DNA of 64,000 bases from Rallus limicola (lineage: Eukaryota; Chordata; Aves; Gruiformes; Rallidae): the NCBI GenBank assembly GCA_022605955.1, contig JAKCOZ010000012.1, positions 26,993,956-27,057,955 of the forward strand. Direction: 5' to 3'. Made by a program: the position numbers and the translations under genes. The notes under the pieces were generated by a model. It made no database searches and was not told the DNA's origin. It worked only from the letters and a program-made list of their open reading frames with translations. Every line of letters begins with the position of its first letter. Within the stretch, counting starts at the first letter, position 1. Positions 1 to 11,839 of this stretch are shown here, in pieces.

Positions 1-40
1 TAATTATTATTTTTCCTCCCTCCCAGCTCTTCCTACCTGT

Positions 41-219
41 CTGGTGTTAAATACCCATTTAATACCTTTCTGGTATTAAATTTAATTTATTAAATTGAAT
101 TTAAATTAATTTAAAATAATTTTGAAATTAAATTATTTAATACCTTTTCTGGTATTAAATACCTATTTAATACCTTTTCTGGTATTAAATACCTATTTAA
201 TATCTTTTCTGGTATTAAA
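41..219. repeat. AT-rich tandem repeat with a palindrome in each unit
   Basis: A 31-base unit TTTAATACCTTTTCTGGTAT plus TAAATACCTAT occurs in three near-perfect copies at 130-219 and two degenerate ones to the left. Each carries TTTAATACC and its complement GGTATTAAA around a TTTTCT loop. The intervening 80-130 region is nearly pure A/T. Confidence 0.88.
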
Positions 220-1747
220 GCACCCCGCTGACCACAGCTTGACAGGAGAGAAAAGGCAGTGACAAGAACTTCTTGTTTTTATCCAAAAGGAAGGTTGGAA
301 GGTCCCATTCTGATGTCTGTGACTAACACATCTCTGTGCTGCTCCTGCTGGCGCATTCCCTTGGCAGGAGATGCCCTTCCCACAGTTAAGAGGAGGCTGT
401 TGCTGTTGCTGGTTGTGTTTTGGGTTGGGTTTGTTTGTAAGCATTTATGAGGGTGTGAGGTAAGGCTAATGCTTTTTCCCCTTTCTTTTTCTTCTTCTTC
501 TTTTTAAAAGCTGGCCTCCAGAATGCACAACGGGCAGAGACTTACAAACTAACACACTCCAGACTGTTTTGAACACCTCAAAGAATTATTCCTTGATTTT
601 TCCGTGGCTCATCACGCTGACGTTTGATTCATGGCGGCGCGGGCGTACCTGGGGGTTGCTAAGGTTACCCAATTTCATTCGCCCATGGATAGTTGAGATC
701 TACATAATCCCATCAGATCACCCCACCGCGTCTCAAAGCGATGCTGATAAATGGCACCTTGCTCGGGTGATGTGTCTATTTGCATGTGATATATCTCGCC
801 CTGCCCGTCTCCTAAAATCATGTGGCTGATGAAATTCCACCTTGTGTGCACGTCTGCTTTGAAAAGGCCCCAGAACCAGGAGCTGAGGGGAGTTGTTTTG
901 TGCTTGAAGCTCGCTTTTTTTTTTAGCAGAAATTGAGAATATTGTGATTTTAATATCAGACCGGGGTTTGGCTGCAAGAGGATCTGGGTCCCTGCAGTGG
1001 TACCATCTCCTGGGGGGTCACCAGAAGGGCTCAGCACCTTTGACAGCACCCTCAGCATCTCTTAAAGCAGAATATCCCACCTTGCCTTCCTGCAGCAAGA
1101 GCTTGCTGCCTCCAAAGAGAAAGGAACCGCAGCAGAGGAAGGCTGTGCCCCATCAGGAGCTCCCATGGGGACACTCTGTGCAGAGGAGCCCCCAAACCCA
1201 CCTGTGGTCCTCAGCGTTCCTGAGGTGCGAGGACAGTCTGGCTGCTCCATGGCTGGCCTTGCTCCCCCCCTCAGCAGTGCCCTCTGGTTCCTGTCTCATG
1301 AGGACACAAATCACACACAACATGTATTAATCTCTCTAGTATAAACCACAGCTAAGAGCCAGGCACCCTTTTATTTGAACTTACAGTGATAGTGACTGTT
1401 GGCTGATGAGTGTTTGGAGATGGGGAAGACATCACTGGGCAAAACCCAAACCAAAGCCTCCTTTCCCTCAGAAATCCATCCCAAACCACAGCACACAGGC
1501 TTCGGCAGCGGTGGAGCCATGGTGCTGGTAGGATGGAGGCAAGCTGGGCAGCATCTCCCAGCCAAATCTAAGGGTGGATGCAGTTATCCTAAGTGAGCAT
1601 CCCTCACCACTCCGGTACGTGCTGGGAGCCTGTGGTCCATCATCCCTGTTTGCATTAAATGGATGGAAATCAAACAACTTTGAGGAGGGTGGGCGTGCCT
1701 CAGGAGCAGGGCAAGGACTGAAGGTATCAGGTCGTTATCCACAATGG
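220..1747. other. Intergenic; conserved-looking block at 590-850
   Basis: 590-850 is unique with an ATTTGCAT POU octamer at 778-785 and GATATATCTCGCCC. A polypyrimidine stretch ending TTTTTAAAAG lies at 481-510. No exon recognised. Confidence 0.36.
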
Positions 1748-1895
1748 ATTCAAGGCCAGGTTGGCTGGGGCCCTGGGCAACCTTGTGTAGCTCCAGGCCT
1801 GGAGGTTGGTGTCCCTGCCTGTGGCAGGGGGTTGGAGCTCTGTGACCCTTGGGGTCCCTTCCAACCCAGGCCAGTCTGGGATTCTGGGATTCTCC
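1748..1895 (+). mobile_element. CR1: CR1 LINE 3' fragment (group B)
   Basis: About 148 bases in sense orientation from CAAGGCCAGGTTGGCTGGGG to GTCTGGGATTCTGGGATTCT. It is the most 5'-truncated of the group-B copies. Confidence 0.92.
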
Positions 1896-2408
1896 AAATG
1901 GATGATGTGAGCGGATCTAGTCAGCAGCTTATTTCCAACCCGGAGAAGTTTGTAACACATCTCCTCAGAGATACATTTGTAAGTGAACTGAAGAAACTGC
2001 TATTGAAGCAGTATGAAGCTGGAGCCTGTGCAGCCCTGAGAAGCTAGGCTGTATTTCATCCTTTAAAAGTGATCGCTCCACTTAGCGAGCTGCTTACTAC
2101 AATTATACAATGTTTTTCTTGGCCCCCAGCTACATTAAACATCCATTTTATAGCGCTCACTGTGTTACCCTGGAAGCCTGGCTCCCGAGGAGGGGGCTGT
2201 AAAGGGTTATACTGCACAAAGCTACACGGTTTCCTCATTAACTTTATGGTTTTACTGCCTTGTTTGGGGGCACCTTCCCTTCCTTCCCCTCCCTCCCCTC
2301 CCCTGCAGCTGCTGGGGCTGAGCGCAGTTACTTAACCCAAACGTGTTTGGCTGGGGACAATTTCCAACAGCATCCTCTTGGCTGAAAAGCCCTTCCTGAC
2401 AAGGAGGC
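1896..2408. other. Intergenic; possible conserved block 2040-2250
   Basis: 2040-2250 is unique and AT-moderate with CTTACTACAATTATACAATG. No exon recognised. Confidence 0.35.
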
Positions 2409-2886
2409 AAAGCCCCTCCTAAAAAAAGCCCCTCCTAACAAAGACTCTCCTAGCAAAACCCCTCCTAGCAAAACCCCTCCTAGCAAAACCTCTCCTAGCA
2501 AAGCCCCTCCTAGCAAAGCCCCTCCTAGAAAAGTCCCTCCTAGAAAAGTCCCTCCTAGCAAAGGCCTTCCTAACAAAGACCTTCCTAACAAAGCCCCTCC
2601 TAGCAAAACCCCTCCTAGCAAAACTCCTCCTAGCAAAGCCCCTCCTAACAAAGCCCTTCCCTAACAAAGCCTCTCCTAGCAAAGCCCCTCCTAGCAAAGC
2701 CCCTCTTAACAATGCCTCTCCTAGAAAAGTCCCTCCTAACACAGCCCCTCCTAGCAAAGCCCCTCCTAGTAAAGCCCCTCCTAACAAAGCCCCTCCTAAA
2801 AAAGCCTCTCCTAGAAAAGCCCCTCCAAGAAAAGCCCCTACTAACAAGGCCCCCTCCTAGCAAAGCCCCTCCTAGCAAAGCCCCTG
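2409..2886. repeat. 15-bp minisatellite, about 32 copies
   Basis: Tandem GCCCCTCCTAGCAAA with variants (AACAAA, AGAAAA, CTTCC). Unit length is a multiple of three, so minus-strand frames read as repeated Leu-Leu-Gly-Gly-Ala or Arg-Arg-Gly-Phe-Ala peptides. These are artefacts. Flanked left by GCCCTTCCTGACAAGGAGGC, which resembles a degenerate unit. Confidence 0.96.
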
Positions 2887-5000
2887 CGCTGACCTACCTG
2901 GGTCCCACAGCATTTACCCCAGGACGTCTCCATCGCTCTCACAGAGGCGGCACCTCCGCAGCGGCGAAGCCACAGCGATACTTCTGCCTCCCAGGCGTTC
3001 CCCGGGCCAGCTGGACTGTTTCACACCCGTGCCAGTTACCCAGATAGTCTGAGCAGCCAATTAAACCACGTTTGAGCCTCTGTAAAATCTGTTATCATCC
3101 CCGTACAGCCCGGGCGCTCGCACCCTGCCACACAAACGGGATTTGACTGCTGCTAATTATAGACAGATCAAACCACCCCGCTCGGCTCTACGGCGGCCTC
3201 CCGGAGCAGACGAGGCCTATAGCTGTTGATTATTAAGGCCTATTATATATTGATAGGTTAGGACTTATTGCTGAAGGCAGAACCCGATTGCTGGGGGTTG
3301 GCCGGTAGCGGGGCGCTGGGGAATAGCCCAGGGTAATCTATCAGGGGGGAGGAGGAGGAGGAGTGCGCTCGAGCAATTAGGGAGCCAGCAATCCCACCGA
3401 TGCGCTATCGGCAGCCTAATAGAGATAATGGGTTTTACTGGACAGGACGGGTACAGCGCTGCTGGGGGAAGCAGCGACAGTAGATAAATAGGAAAATGGC
3501 TCATTAAAACATGATGATGGCTGCTGTGGAGCAAGGGCATGAGGCACCAGAGTGTCTAGCTGGAGCAGATCCTCCCGATACGGGCGGATGCTGCAGGGAA
3601 ACGTATACGGCTCCGAGTTTAAGGGGCATACATTAAGCTGGTGTTTGTGACAGAATTAAGTTGTTTCCATCCCAACGTGTTTCTTATTACAGCCCCCCCT
3701 CCCCACGATACTATTTTTACCGCCTGTGAGCTGCCTTTTTTTTTCCCCTCAGTTGTTTGTAACCTAGCCATAAATACCCATCCTGCCCAGGGGGGACATG
3801 GTGCTGCCAGATCTGCCCCAAAACTCGCCCGGTGTGGGGATACAGCGGTGGCTGCCAAGGCATCAGGTCAGGTTGGACCTATGGAAACCTCCCACTGAAG
3901 ACAGCAACCTTCTGCAGGAGCCAAACCCTCCATCGCCTGCGGACAGTGTACAGGGATGGTGAGAAACCCTCCCCACCTGCTTCTCCATGTCTACCACAGC
4001 CTTGCTGAAGAGTTTTCACCCAGTAAAGGCTGGAAATTGGCTTGGAGTGCTCTGGACTTCATCAAAATGCACAATTTGTTCACGTGCAGGGAGGTCGGAA
4101 CCGTCACCGCTCCTGGAAACGGCAGCAGAGTTTCAGAGAGGCAGCTCCCCAGAATGAGAATGTGCTTTGTTTTACCTTCACAATTAGCATTTCACCATTA
4201 AGTGGAGACACTGGGTGCTGTAATTAATACCTTGCGATGCCACAGGTGAATTATGAAGGTACTATTTCATACCCAGGAATAAATGAATAATTCTACTATA
4301 AGCCCATTAAAGATGTGCAGGCAGCAAAGTGTATAGGTTAATAAAGTGTTCAATAATAAATAAATTAAGATACCAGTAATAAATTATCCCGTTTTGTCGT
4401 CACCCAATTTGCAAACCACAGTGTATTAGAGAGAAAAATCATATTGGATTTGTGCTGCTTGAATTAATAGGGGACAGGGCAAGGGATGCTTGCTGCGAGG
4501 ACCGAGGCGTGAGGGGTGAGTATGGCTGGAAGATAATTCTCTTCTGAATATTTCAGTTTAGCTGAATATAAATAAATTGGATGCTTCCCGACTCAGCAGG
4601 ATCCTACCTCCTGCAATATTGCTCTGTCATCCTATTCCTGCCCGGGCTTCCTTCAGCATCAGTCTGGCTGCATCTTTTATTAGCTCTGTGCATGCAACTG
4701 GCCATGGTGAGCATCCAGTTACAGCAGAGCCCTGTGGAAGCCATGAGGTTTTCCATTCACTGGATTGTCTTACCAGCACAGAAGGGAAGCCAGACGGCAT
4801 TGGGCTGGGAGTGAGCCCATCCCAGCCATGACAGCTGCTTGTGGGGGGCTTCCCACATTGGTACCCCAGCACCTGGCCCACAGGGAGACCAGGTCTGTGG
4901 GGGTCTGAGAGTGTGCCTCTGACAAAGGGCTTACACAGCCCAGTGCACACAAATTCTCACTCCATCCAAGAAGTTGCATTCCTCCAGGCTTGCAATGGTG
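2887..5000. other. Intergenic; conserved-looking blocks at 3050-3560 and 4160-4600
   Basis: 3050-3560 mixes CpG-containing and AT-rich motifs, including GCTGCTAATTATAGACAGAT, GTTGATTATTAAGGCC and GCGCTATCGGC. 4160-4600 is AT-rich with GTGCTGTAATTAATACC and CCATTAAGTGG. Both resemble regulatory DNA. No exon recognised. Confidence 0.38.
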
Positions 5001-5358
5001 AACTGGGATGTGCTTGGACATGCTGGGATGTGCTGGGATCAGCTGGGGCATCCTGGGACATGTTGGGATGAGCTGGGACATGCTGGGGTGAGCTGGGACG
5101 TGCACAGGGTGAGCTGAGATGTGTATGGGGTGAGCTGGGATGTGCACAGGGTGAGCTGGGATGTGCACGGGGTGAGCTGGGATGTTCACAGGGTGAGCTG
5201 AGATGTGTATGGGGTGAGCTGGGATGAGCACAGGGTGAGCTGGGGTGTGTATGGGGTGAGCTGGGATGTGCACGGTGTGAGCTGGGATGTGCACAGGATG
5301 AGCTGGGATGTGCACGGGGTGAGCTGGGATGTGTATGGGGTGAGCTGGGGTGTGCACC
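5001..5358. repeat. 21-bp GAGCTG-rich minisatellite
   Basis: Main unit GTGAGCTGGGATGTGCACAGG, alternating with a TGTGTATGG-type variant. The first ~100 bases are more degenerate. The plus strand is G-rich with a GAGCTG pentamer in every unit. The minus-strand frame (236 codons, His-Pro-Ala repeats) is an artefact of the stop-free unit. Confidence 0.95.
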
Positions 5359-6509
5359 ACTGCACCCCACCCCAAGGATGGCTGGGAAGGGTGCAGGCTC
5401 TCTCTGAGCACCCACCTTTTCTTGCCATCTCTGTACCCCTGCCCGCGTGTCCGGCAGCAGGCGCAGCCACAGCTGCTCACAGGTACCAGGCGAAGGGAGG
5501 GTGCCAGAGATTCATCAGAGTTCCTTCATTCTGGGATCTCTTTACATCACCATCCCACATGGGAAACGTGAAGTTCATGACAGCAGCAACCTGGATTATT
5601 TCCCAAGACCTGCCCTAAGGTTTTCCCTGAATTCCTCTGCAGATTCATGAGCTCAGGCTGTTTGACTGAGGCAAGCCACGTCTTACTGACATGGGCTGCT
5701 CAGAAAGTGACCAAATCCGATAGCAACGGTCCATACAGATGTATTGATTGTTGGCTTGGCTAGAGCCTTGGCTCCGGGCGGATGAGGGTATGCAAAATGC
5801 AGATTGATTGAAGGAAGAGCTGCCAGGAAGAGCTGTGATATCTGCAGAGACGGCAGAGTCACCCGCTTCGCTCGGCAAATGTTTGTCCTCAGACCCGATG
5901 CCTTCAGCAAGGCCGTGGGTGCAGCTGGAGGGTCCCTGCTGCCAGGGGAGGGGAGGGATGGGTGACCGGGTTGGCCCCAAATCCATGGTGGCAGTGGGAC
6001 CACAGGCATGGGCAGCACCCCAGGAGATGTCACAAATCTCGTGGCTTCTCGGCAGGACTGCAGCATCCCCCTGCCCCTCCTCAGGGCCTCCCAACCCCAC
6101 AGCCACTTCACTACCACAGCTCTGATGCCCCTGAGCTACAGTCAACCCCTCTCATCACCCAATTCCCTCTCTTCTCCAGGGCCCAGTCTTTGCTTTCTCT
6201 TCCTGGCTCAGACATTGCAGTCATTCCCAGGGGGATAATGCGGGCTGGAGGCACTCCGAGACCCAAGCTTTCTGAACCAAAGCAGCACAAACCATAATCC
6301 TGGAGCAAGCATCCTTCTGCCACGTACTCATTACACTTCATTTTTGTCTGCTGATTTCCAACACACGCAGCAGACGTGGTGAGCAGAGCTCCCTGAAATC
6401 CCACATCTTCATCCCGGCTTAAACCTGAGTTTCCCCAGGTAGCTGGATGCTCCTCCTGGCCAAGGGGCTGAAGGACCAGGGGCTGGCACCAAAAACCAAG
6501 GGAACCACC
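5359..6509. other. Intergenic sequence, no gene
   Basis: Mixed composition. Open frames of 100-166 codons on both strands have no recognised domain. Confidence 0.42.
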
Positions 6510-6531
6510 AAAAAAAAAAAAAAAAAAAAAA
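6510..6531 (+). repeat. A22 homopolymer
   Basis: Twenty-two A residues after GGAACCACC. It could be a retroposed poly(A), but no recognisable retrocopy precedes it and no target-site duplication is evident. Confidence 0.95.
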
Positions 6532-6579
6532 GCCCCATTGGCAGTTAAAAATGTCCTGTGTTTCTTTCCTGCACGAGGG

Positions 6580-7190
6580 AAACTATTTAAACTGGCACAA
6601 AATAAATTTAAGGAGCATATTCTTGGAATTACATAGAAAAAAATACCCTGTACATTTTGGCAGCAGCTAAACATATCCTTAATAGAATTCATATGGGGCC
6701 CGGAGTGATCACAATGTTTGGAGAGGAGCCAGATAGTAAGTAATTTAAACATCACAGGAAATTAAATTTTAGAATTCAATTTTGCATAAAGTTTTCTGTA
6801 ATGAAAATGTCACACATAAATTATGAAGTCTGATTATATTCTTTTTTGACTTTTTAATAAAATAATAGAGGCACTTGACAGTCAAGAACAAATGCATATT
6901 TTATGTGAGGAGCATTACGTTAAACTAACGTCCTCTGGAAATAATGGAACAGATGTTAACACTGCTATATCAGTTATCAGGTGCTCTGTTAAACAGCTTC
7001 AAACACAAGTATTTATTAAAAATGCTAACAGGATTGTCTCCCAGGGTTATCTAATTGTAGGCTTAAAATGTAGATGTTTAATGTAATTAATTATATGGGT
7101 AGAATTATATAGTTAGCCCATAATTTATTGTATATGTCCACGTATAAATGATATGCTGCTGTTAATATATAATTAATTCGGTGCAGGAGA
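6580..7190. promoter_or_regulatory. Candidate conserved non-coding element
   Basis: Strongly AT-rich unique sequence with AATGTAATTAATTATATGGG, ATATAATTAATTCGGTGC and several ATTTAT motifs. Few CpG, no frames. Confidence 0.36.
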
Positions 7191-8509
7191 GGAGAATGAC
7201 TTTGGTGAAAACACAAACTTGTTCATAATGGAGTGATAAATCAAGACTAAACCAAATTTCCCCTCCGTTTTGATGGAGGGACTCAACGCTGTTACACATT
7301 TCTGGGTGCCTCTCCAACCTCACCCATCCCTGGGACTGCTGAGCCCCCCAAACTGAGCTGAGACCCTGGGAGGAGGGCACACAGAGTGAGCTCTGAGATG
7401 CCCCTGGTCCCTCTTGTGTGGCAGACATCGTGGCGGGCATTGCAGCATCCCAAATGTGCAAACCAGCCCTGCCAGAAGATGCCAGGAACAGGATTTAGAT
7501 CAGCAAAATTTTATTGATGGTCAATGAAGGCGATTTTTGGCCAAGGGCATTACTCTGCATCCTTCCTGTGGTGGTACTGGCATTCCACCAGTACCCTGAC
7601 AAAGCCCTCGCAGGGTCTGCCTGCCACCATGCACCGGGTAGGTGTTCAGCTGGGGGGTTACAGGGCCACCCATGGGCAGCGTGCAGGATGGGACCCCTCC
7701 TCAAAGGCTCAGGATGCTGTTGGCTTCCCCTTGGGATGCAGAGTTCCAGCTGAGCACCAGGTATCGGGATGAGACCGTGGCGCTGGCTGCATCCCAATAA
7801 ATTAACTGTGCACGGAGTGGATGGAGGGAGATCTTCATTGCCAGAAAGCTCCATCACCTCCATAAGGACATTACAAAGAGCCCAGCACAGCAACAGCCGG
7901 AGCTGAGCCAGCCCCAAGGGTGGCTGGAGCTGCTGGAGGGCTGCACTGGGGCAAGTCCCCAGCGCTTCCTTTGGGCTTCCCAGTGTGTCATACACAGCAC
8001 ACACATGTTGGCACGGTCCCAGAGTGTTCCTGGCACTCGTATGTTACGGCTGTGCAAAGCACAGGCTGAAGTAAGGACAATCATTCAGCGGGTTTGCAGT
8101 TTGTGCTCGTGTGTGGCAGCTGGTCCCCTGCCCCCTCGCTCCATCCCGGCCGGGATGTGCCCCACCAGTGGCATCCTGGAGAGCTGAGGCGTGGGCTGGG
8201 GTTTGGGGGTCTGGCAGGGGACTGAGGTGTGTTGGGGAGAGATCTCTGCTCCTCTCAGAGATGTCTCAGAGATGCCCTGTCCCCTTTTTGGACGGATACC
8301 TAGCACGGTGCAGAAACCCCCAGGGCAGGGTCTCCCCGTGGGGTGCAGGGGGGTGCCCAGCATGAACCAGCTCCAACGGCTGACAAACCCCCACCCCTGG
8401 GGCTGGTGGGAGATGCATTTTGCCCCCACGAGCATGACCCCATTCCTCCTCCCATGGTGCAACCGCACTGGGTGTCCCAGTTTGGGGACTGGTGTCTGCT
8501 GCAGCCATT
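7191..8509. other. GC-moderate intergenic sequence, no gene
   Basis: Several overlapping open frames of 60-170 codons on both strands reflect GC content. None has a recognised domain. Confidence 0.42.
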
Positions 8510-8610
8510 GCTGGGATCATCCCAAGGCTGAGCTCACCCCGCCAGAGAAACCAGGGCTGAGCAGGAGCTGGTGGCACGTGTGGCACGTCCCCAGTGCACA
8601 TCCCCCACTG
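8510..8610 (+). repeat. 101-bp dispersed duplication, copy 1
   Basis: Same segment as 9161-9261, 97 of 101 bases identical. Contains GGCACGTGTGGCACGT, with an E-box-like CACGTG. It is not a known repeat family to me. Confidence 0.95.
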
Positions 8611-8699
8611 CTGTCTTCATGAGGGGACAGAGTTTCCCTCGTGGAGCATCACAGGCCGCATCCCTTCACCTCGAAGGCTCCAGCAACAGCACAACCGCC

Positions 8700-9080
8700 G
8701 CAGGCCGTGGCCCCCTCGAAGTGTAACGCTGTAAACGGTGTCGAGAGCTACAGTCGGATTCGTTTCCCTGGATTTAAATTGGTAAATTATTTGAATTTCT
8801 CCACCCCCGGGTGAATGATTTAGATGGCCTTGACCCCAGTCTGACTGCAGGGATTAATGTGGTATAATGATTGCTGAGGCTATCATTGCAGCAGGCATCA
8901 TTAATTATCCTTATTGATTGTAGCTTTCAAAGATAAAGCATTATGCTGACTGGAAAATACCCTCTTCCTGCAAGGTCAAGGCTAAAATAGGGCAGCTAAA
9001 TAATTGCATTAACAAACAAAGAAATAAAAATAACCTCTCGGAGAGCCGTGTAATTAAGATCCAATTACAGCTTTTGGCCC
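8700..9080. promoter_or_regulatory. Strong candidate conserved non-coding element between duplicated segments
   Basis: Unique AT-rich sequence with TAATTA cores at 8902-8907 and 9051-9056, CTTATTGATTGTAG, a CTTTCAAAG motif at 8924-8932 resembling a TCF/LEF site, and AGATAAAG. It lies between the two copies of the 101-bp duplication. Enhancer function is inferred. Confidence 0.42.
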
Positions 9081-9160
9081 CGCTAGCGCAGCAGCATTGC
9101 CTGGTGCGGGGTGGATGCGGGATGTGGGATGTGGAGTAGAGGATGGGGAGCCCAGCCGTG

Positions 9161-9261
9161 GCTGGGATCATCCCAAGGCTGAGCTCATCCCACCAGAGAA
9201 ACCAGGGCTGAGCAGGAGCCCGTGGCACGTGTGGCACGTCCCCAGTGCACATCCCCCACTG
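9161..9261 (+). repeat. 101-bp dispersed duplication, copy 2
   Basis: GCTGGGATCATCCCAAGGCT through CACATCCCCCACTG matches 8510-8610 at all but four positions, same orientation, 651 bases apart. Confidence 0.95.
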
Positions 9262-11839
9262 ATGGCTCTGGCCATGCTCACCTGTGGACCCACTGCAGCC
9301 TGGAGGGACCACTCTGGAAATGGAATGGGTCAGATGGAGGAACTGATGCTTGCCCTCAATCCAATTGCATCACTTGTGGACTGTACAGAGGAGTTTAAAG
9401 ATGTCCCAGTGATGTCTTACTCCCCCTTTTCCCTCCTGCAGCATTGCTGGTGACACCAAGCACCCAGCTGCCATGGGGATACTCCACCATGTCTCCCCTC
9501 TGCGCACCAGCAAGCTGCCCATCCTGCATCACCAGTCCTCCCAGCACCAGAGCTCCAAGGGCAAAAGATGCTTTCTGAAACGTGGGGCAGAACCCCACGC
9601 AGCATCCCCAGCGCAGAGCGTGCTGCTCCTGGCTTGTGGGTATTTTCCTTAGCAAAGGAAGATATTAGGGAGGCAGCACCAGCCCCACGCTCTTGAGCAG
9701 CTGAACCCCATCCTTAAAAGTCACTTTGGCAGGAGGAGAACAAGCCTTAGCCTGCGAACAGAAGAGCAAGCCTTAGCCTGTGCACTGATCCCTGTATGCA
9801 CGTGTTCACTGGGGGTGATTATCAGTGCCTCTCATTTGGGTGTGGGCGACAGCACCCAGGCAGCATGGTGGGGGTGGGGGGGTGGGGAACTGGGGAATTG
9901 CCACTCCATCTTTTAGGAGGATTTGCCTAAAGGTCTGGGTTTATTTTCCCTGTTGTCACGTGGTCTGTCTCCTGATGGGATGGGATGCGGGGTTGCGAAG
10001 TGCCTTTTGAACTGAAACATTTTTCTGACATCCATTTAATTCTGATTATTTTCATTAAAACGATTGTGGTTGCAAACCAGACGATCTGGCACGCCAACCC
10101 GACGGCCCACTTGCTCTTCCTTTTTTAATTCCTTTTTTAATCCAAGGCAATAATTTATTTAAACAGGAATATCACTTCCCATTGGAGCGATTACACAACC
10201 TGATATTTAGCTGAGAGAGACCTGCCTGTATTGCCAGGGAAGATCACCTTCCACCACGGGGAATGACTCCCAGTTATCCCTTGCAATGGTCTTTTTGGAA
10301 GCTGAATCCTGAAGGATGCATGGAGCATCCTGCTGATGAGGCAGGAGGTGGGGTGCTGCTGGGGCTGGGGGAGGTTTCCCAAAGGATGGGTTGACAGCAG
10401 GGATGCTCTGGCTTGCCAGGATGTTTCCTCACTGCTGGAAAGGCGCTGACCAAAGGGCATCAGAAATAATCATTGTGCTGACACTCTCAGCCCCAGGCAG
10501 GGACCTGTCGCTGCCCCAGGGCTCCTGCCTATGAGTAGGGCTGGTTTTCTTGGGCAAGCCTGGCAGCCTGTGGCACGCTGGTGAAAGGATCCTGCCCCTA
10601 AGCCTGGCATGATATTAAATGTATTACAGCCTCTGTACACAGCATCTTCCCCAGAGTCCAGAAAAAGCACACAGGGCGTCTGAAGGGGCGTGAGGCCATA
10701 CCTTGGGAGCATCAAGGAAGGAACCCTGTGGGTACAACCGCAAGGAATTAATGGATGAAGCCACGGGGCTTCACTTTCCAGCTGCTGAGGAGATCCAGAA
10801 ACGCTGGAAGATGAACATGTCATGGTGATGCCAGGAGGTACCAGGGCTGAATCCTGCTCTTGTGTCCCCTGGGATCACCGGCTTGGGGTAGTGATAGCTG
10901 GTGCTGTGCTGGATGGAGTCCAGTGCCCACAGCAGGGTGGCATCGGCACGGTGCCCCTGACAGCTTCACTAGCCAGAGATAAACCTTTGCAGAGGTAGAG
11001 GGGTCCTGCCAGGTAATTAATGGCATCCCCCAGATATGCAGATTTTCCCAGGCTTTTCGGGCAGAACAACCCGGAGAGCAGCACGGTACGAGCTGCTGGT
11101 GGAAAAATGCCTTGGAGAATCATGCAGTTCTTCACAGTGATCACTCATAATAGGTTCTAAAATGGGGGAAAAAACCTGTGAAAAGGCAACTGCAGGAGCA
11201 AAAAGAGTTTGCATTATTGTTCACCCTGTGAAAAAGCAAGGTGCAGGATGTGAAGAGCCGGGGGAAAGCCGGCAACAATAGACCCCATAGCAACAACAAC
11301 TTCTAAGAGGGAGCGGGCGGCGCGTGGCTGCTGCAGAGCCCACTGCCCACCCCTTGATCTCGGCGTTGCTGGCCCTGGGAGCCAGGCAGCCCCGCGGGGA
11401 CAAAGGCCCCCCGTCGCCCTGCTGCACAATGGCAGCTCCTTCTTCCCCGGCACAATGCGCCCAGCGCACCGGGGCGGTGGTGAGGGGCTGGCAAACTGCA
11501 TCCCTGCATCCCCATCACCCCTCCCTCTGTACCCCTGCGTGGCTGCGCTCCTAAGGGGGTGCACACTGAGGGGTGGCGTGGGCAAGAGGAGGGCTGGAGG
11601 GGGTCGGGATGCTGTCAGGGTCCTATCCTGCCCGTGGTGTGCACCACAGCCGGCATCATGGGGACTTCTCCTACAGCATCCCATGCAAAGGCACGCTGGC
11701 TTCCCCGCTGCCACCAGCATCCCCCTTGCACTGTGGGATCTATTTTTAGCTATTCTGAGGGGGGTGGCTGCTGCCTTTTCCCGCCTTTGTCACCACACAC
11801 AACCCCCTGGGTTTGAACCACACTCCCCTCATCACCAGA
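9262..11839. other. Intergenic, no gene
   Basis: A G-rich run at 9869-9894 has G-quadruplex potential. 10010-10210 is an AT-rich conserved-looking block (CCAAGGCAATAATTTATTTA). 11290-11560 is GC- and CpG-rich with open frames on both strands but no recognised protein. CAAGCCTTAGCCTG appears twice at 9740-9780. Confidence 0.38.

Noticed and set aside
2328..2886. CRISPR array or repeat protein
   Set aside because: Units are directly adjacent with no unique spacers, and the host is a vertebrate; it is a minisatellite.
5001..5358. Immunoglobulin class-switch region
   Set aside because: Only the GAGCTG motif is shared; no constant-region exons or I-exon are present.
4770..5480. 236-codon minus-strand frame rich in His-Pro-Ala
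   Set aside because: Translation of the 21-bp minisatellite.
6510..6531. Poly(A) tail of a processed pseudogene
   Set aside because: No recognisable retrocopy precedes it and no flanking direct repeats are seen.
6111..6755. 214-codon minus frame
   Set aside because: Contains a poly-Phe stretch from the A22 run and no recognised domain.
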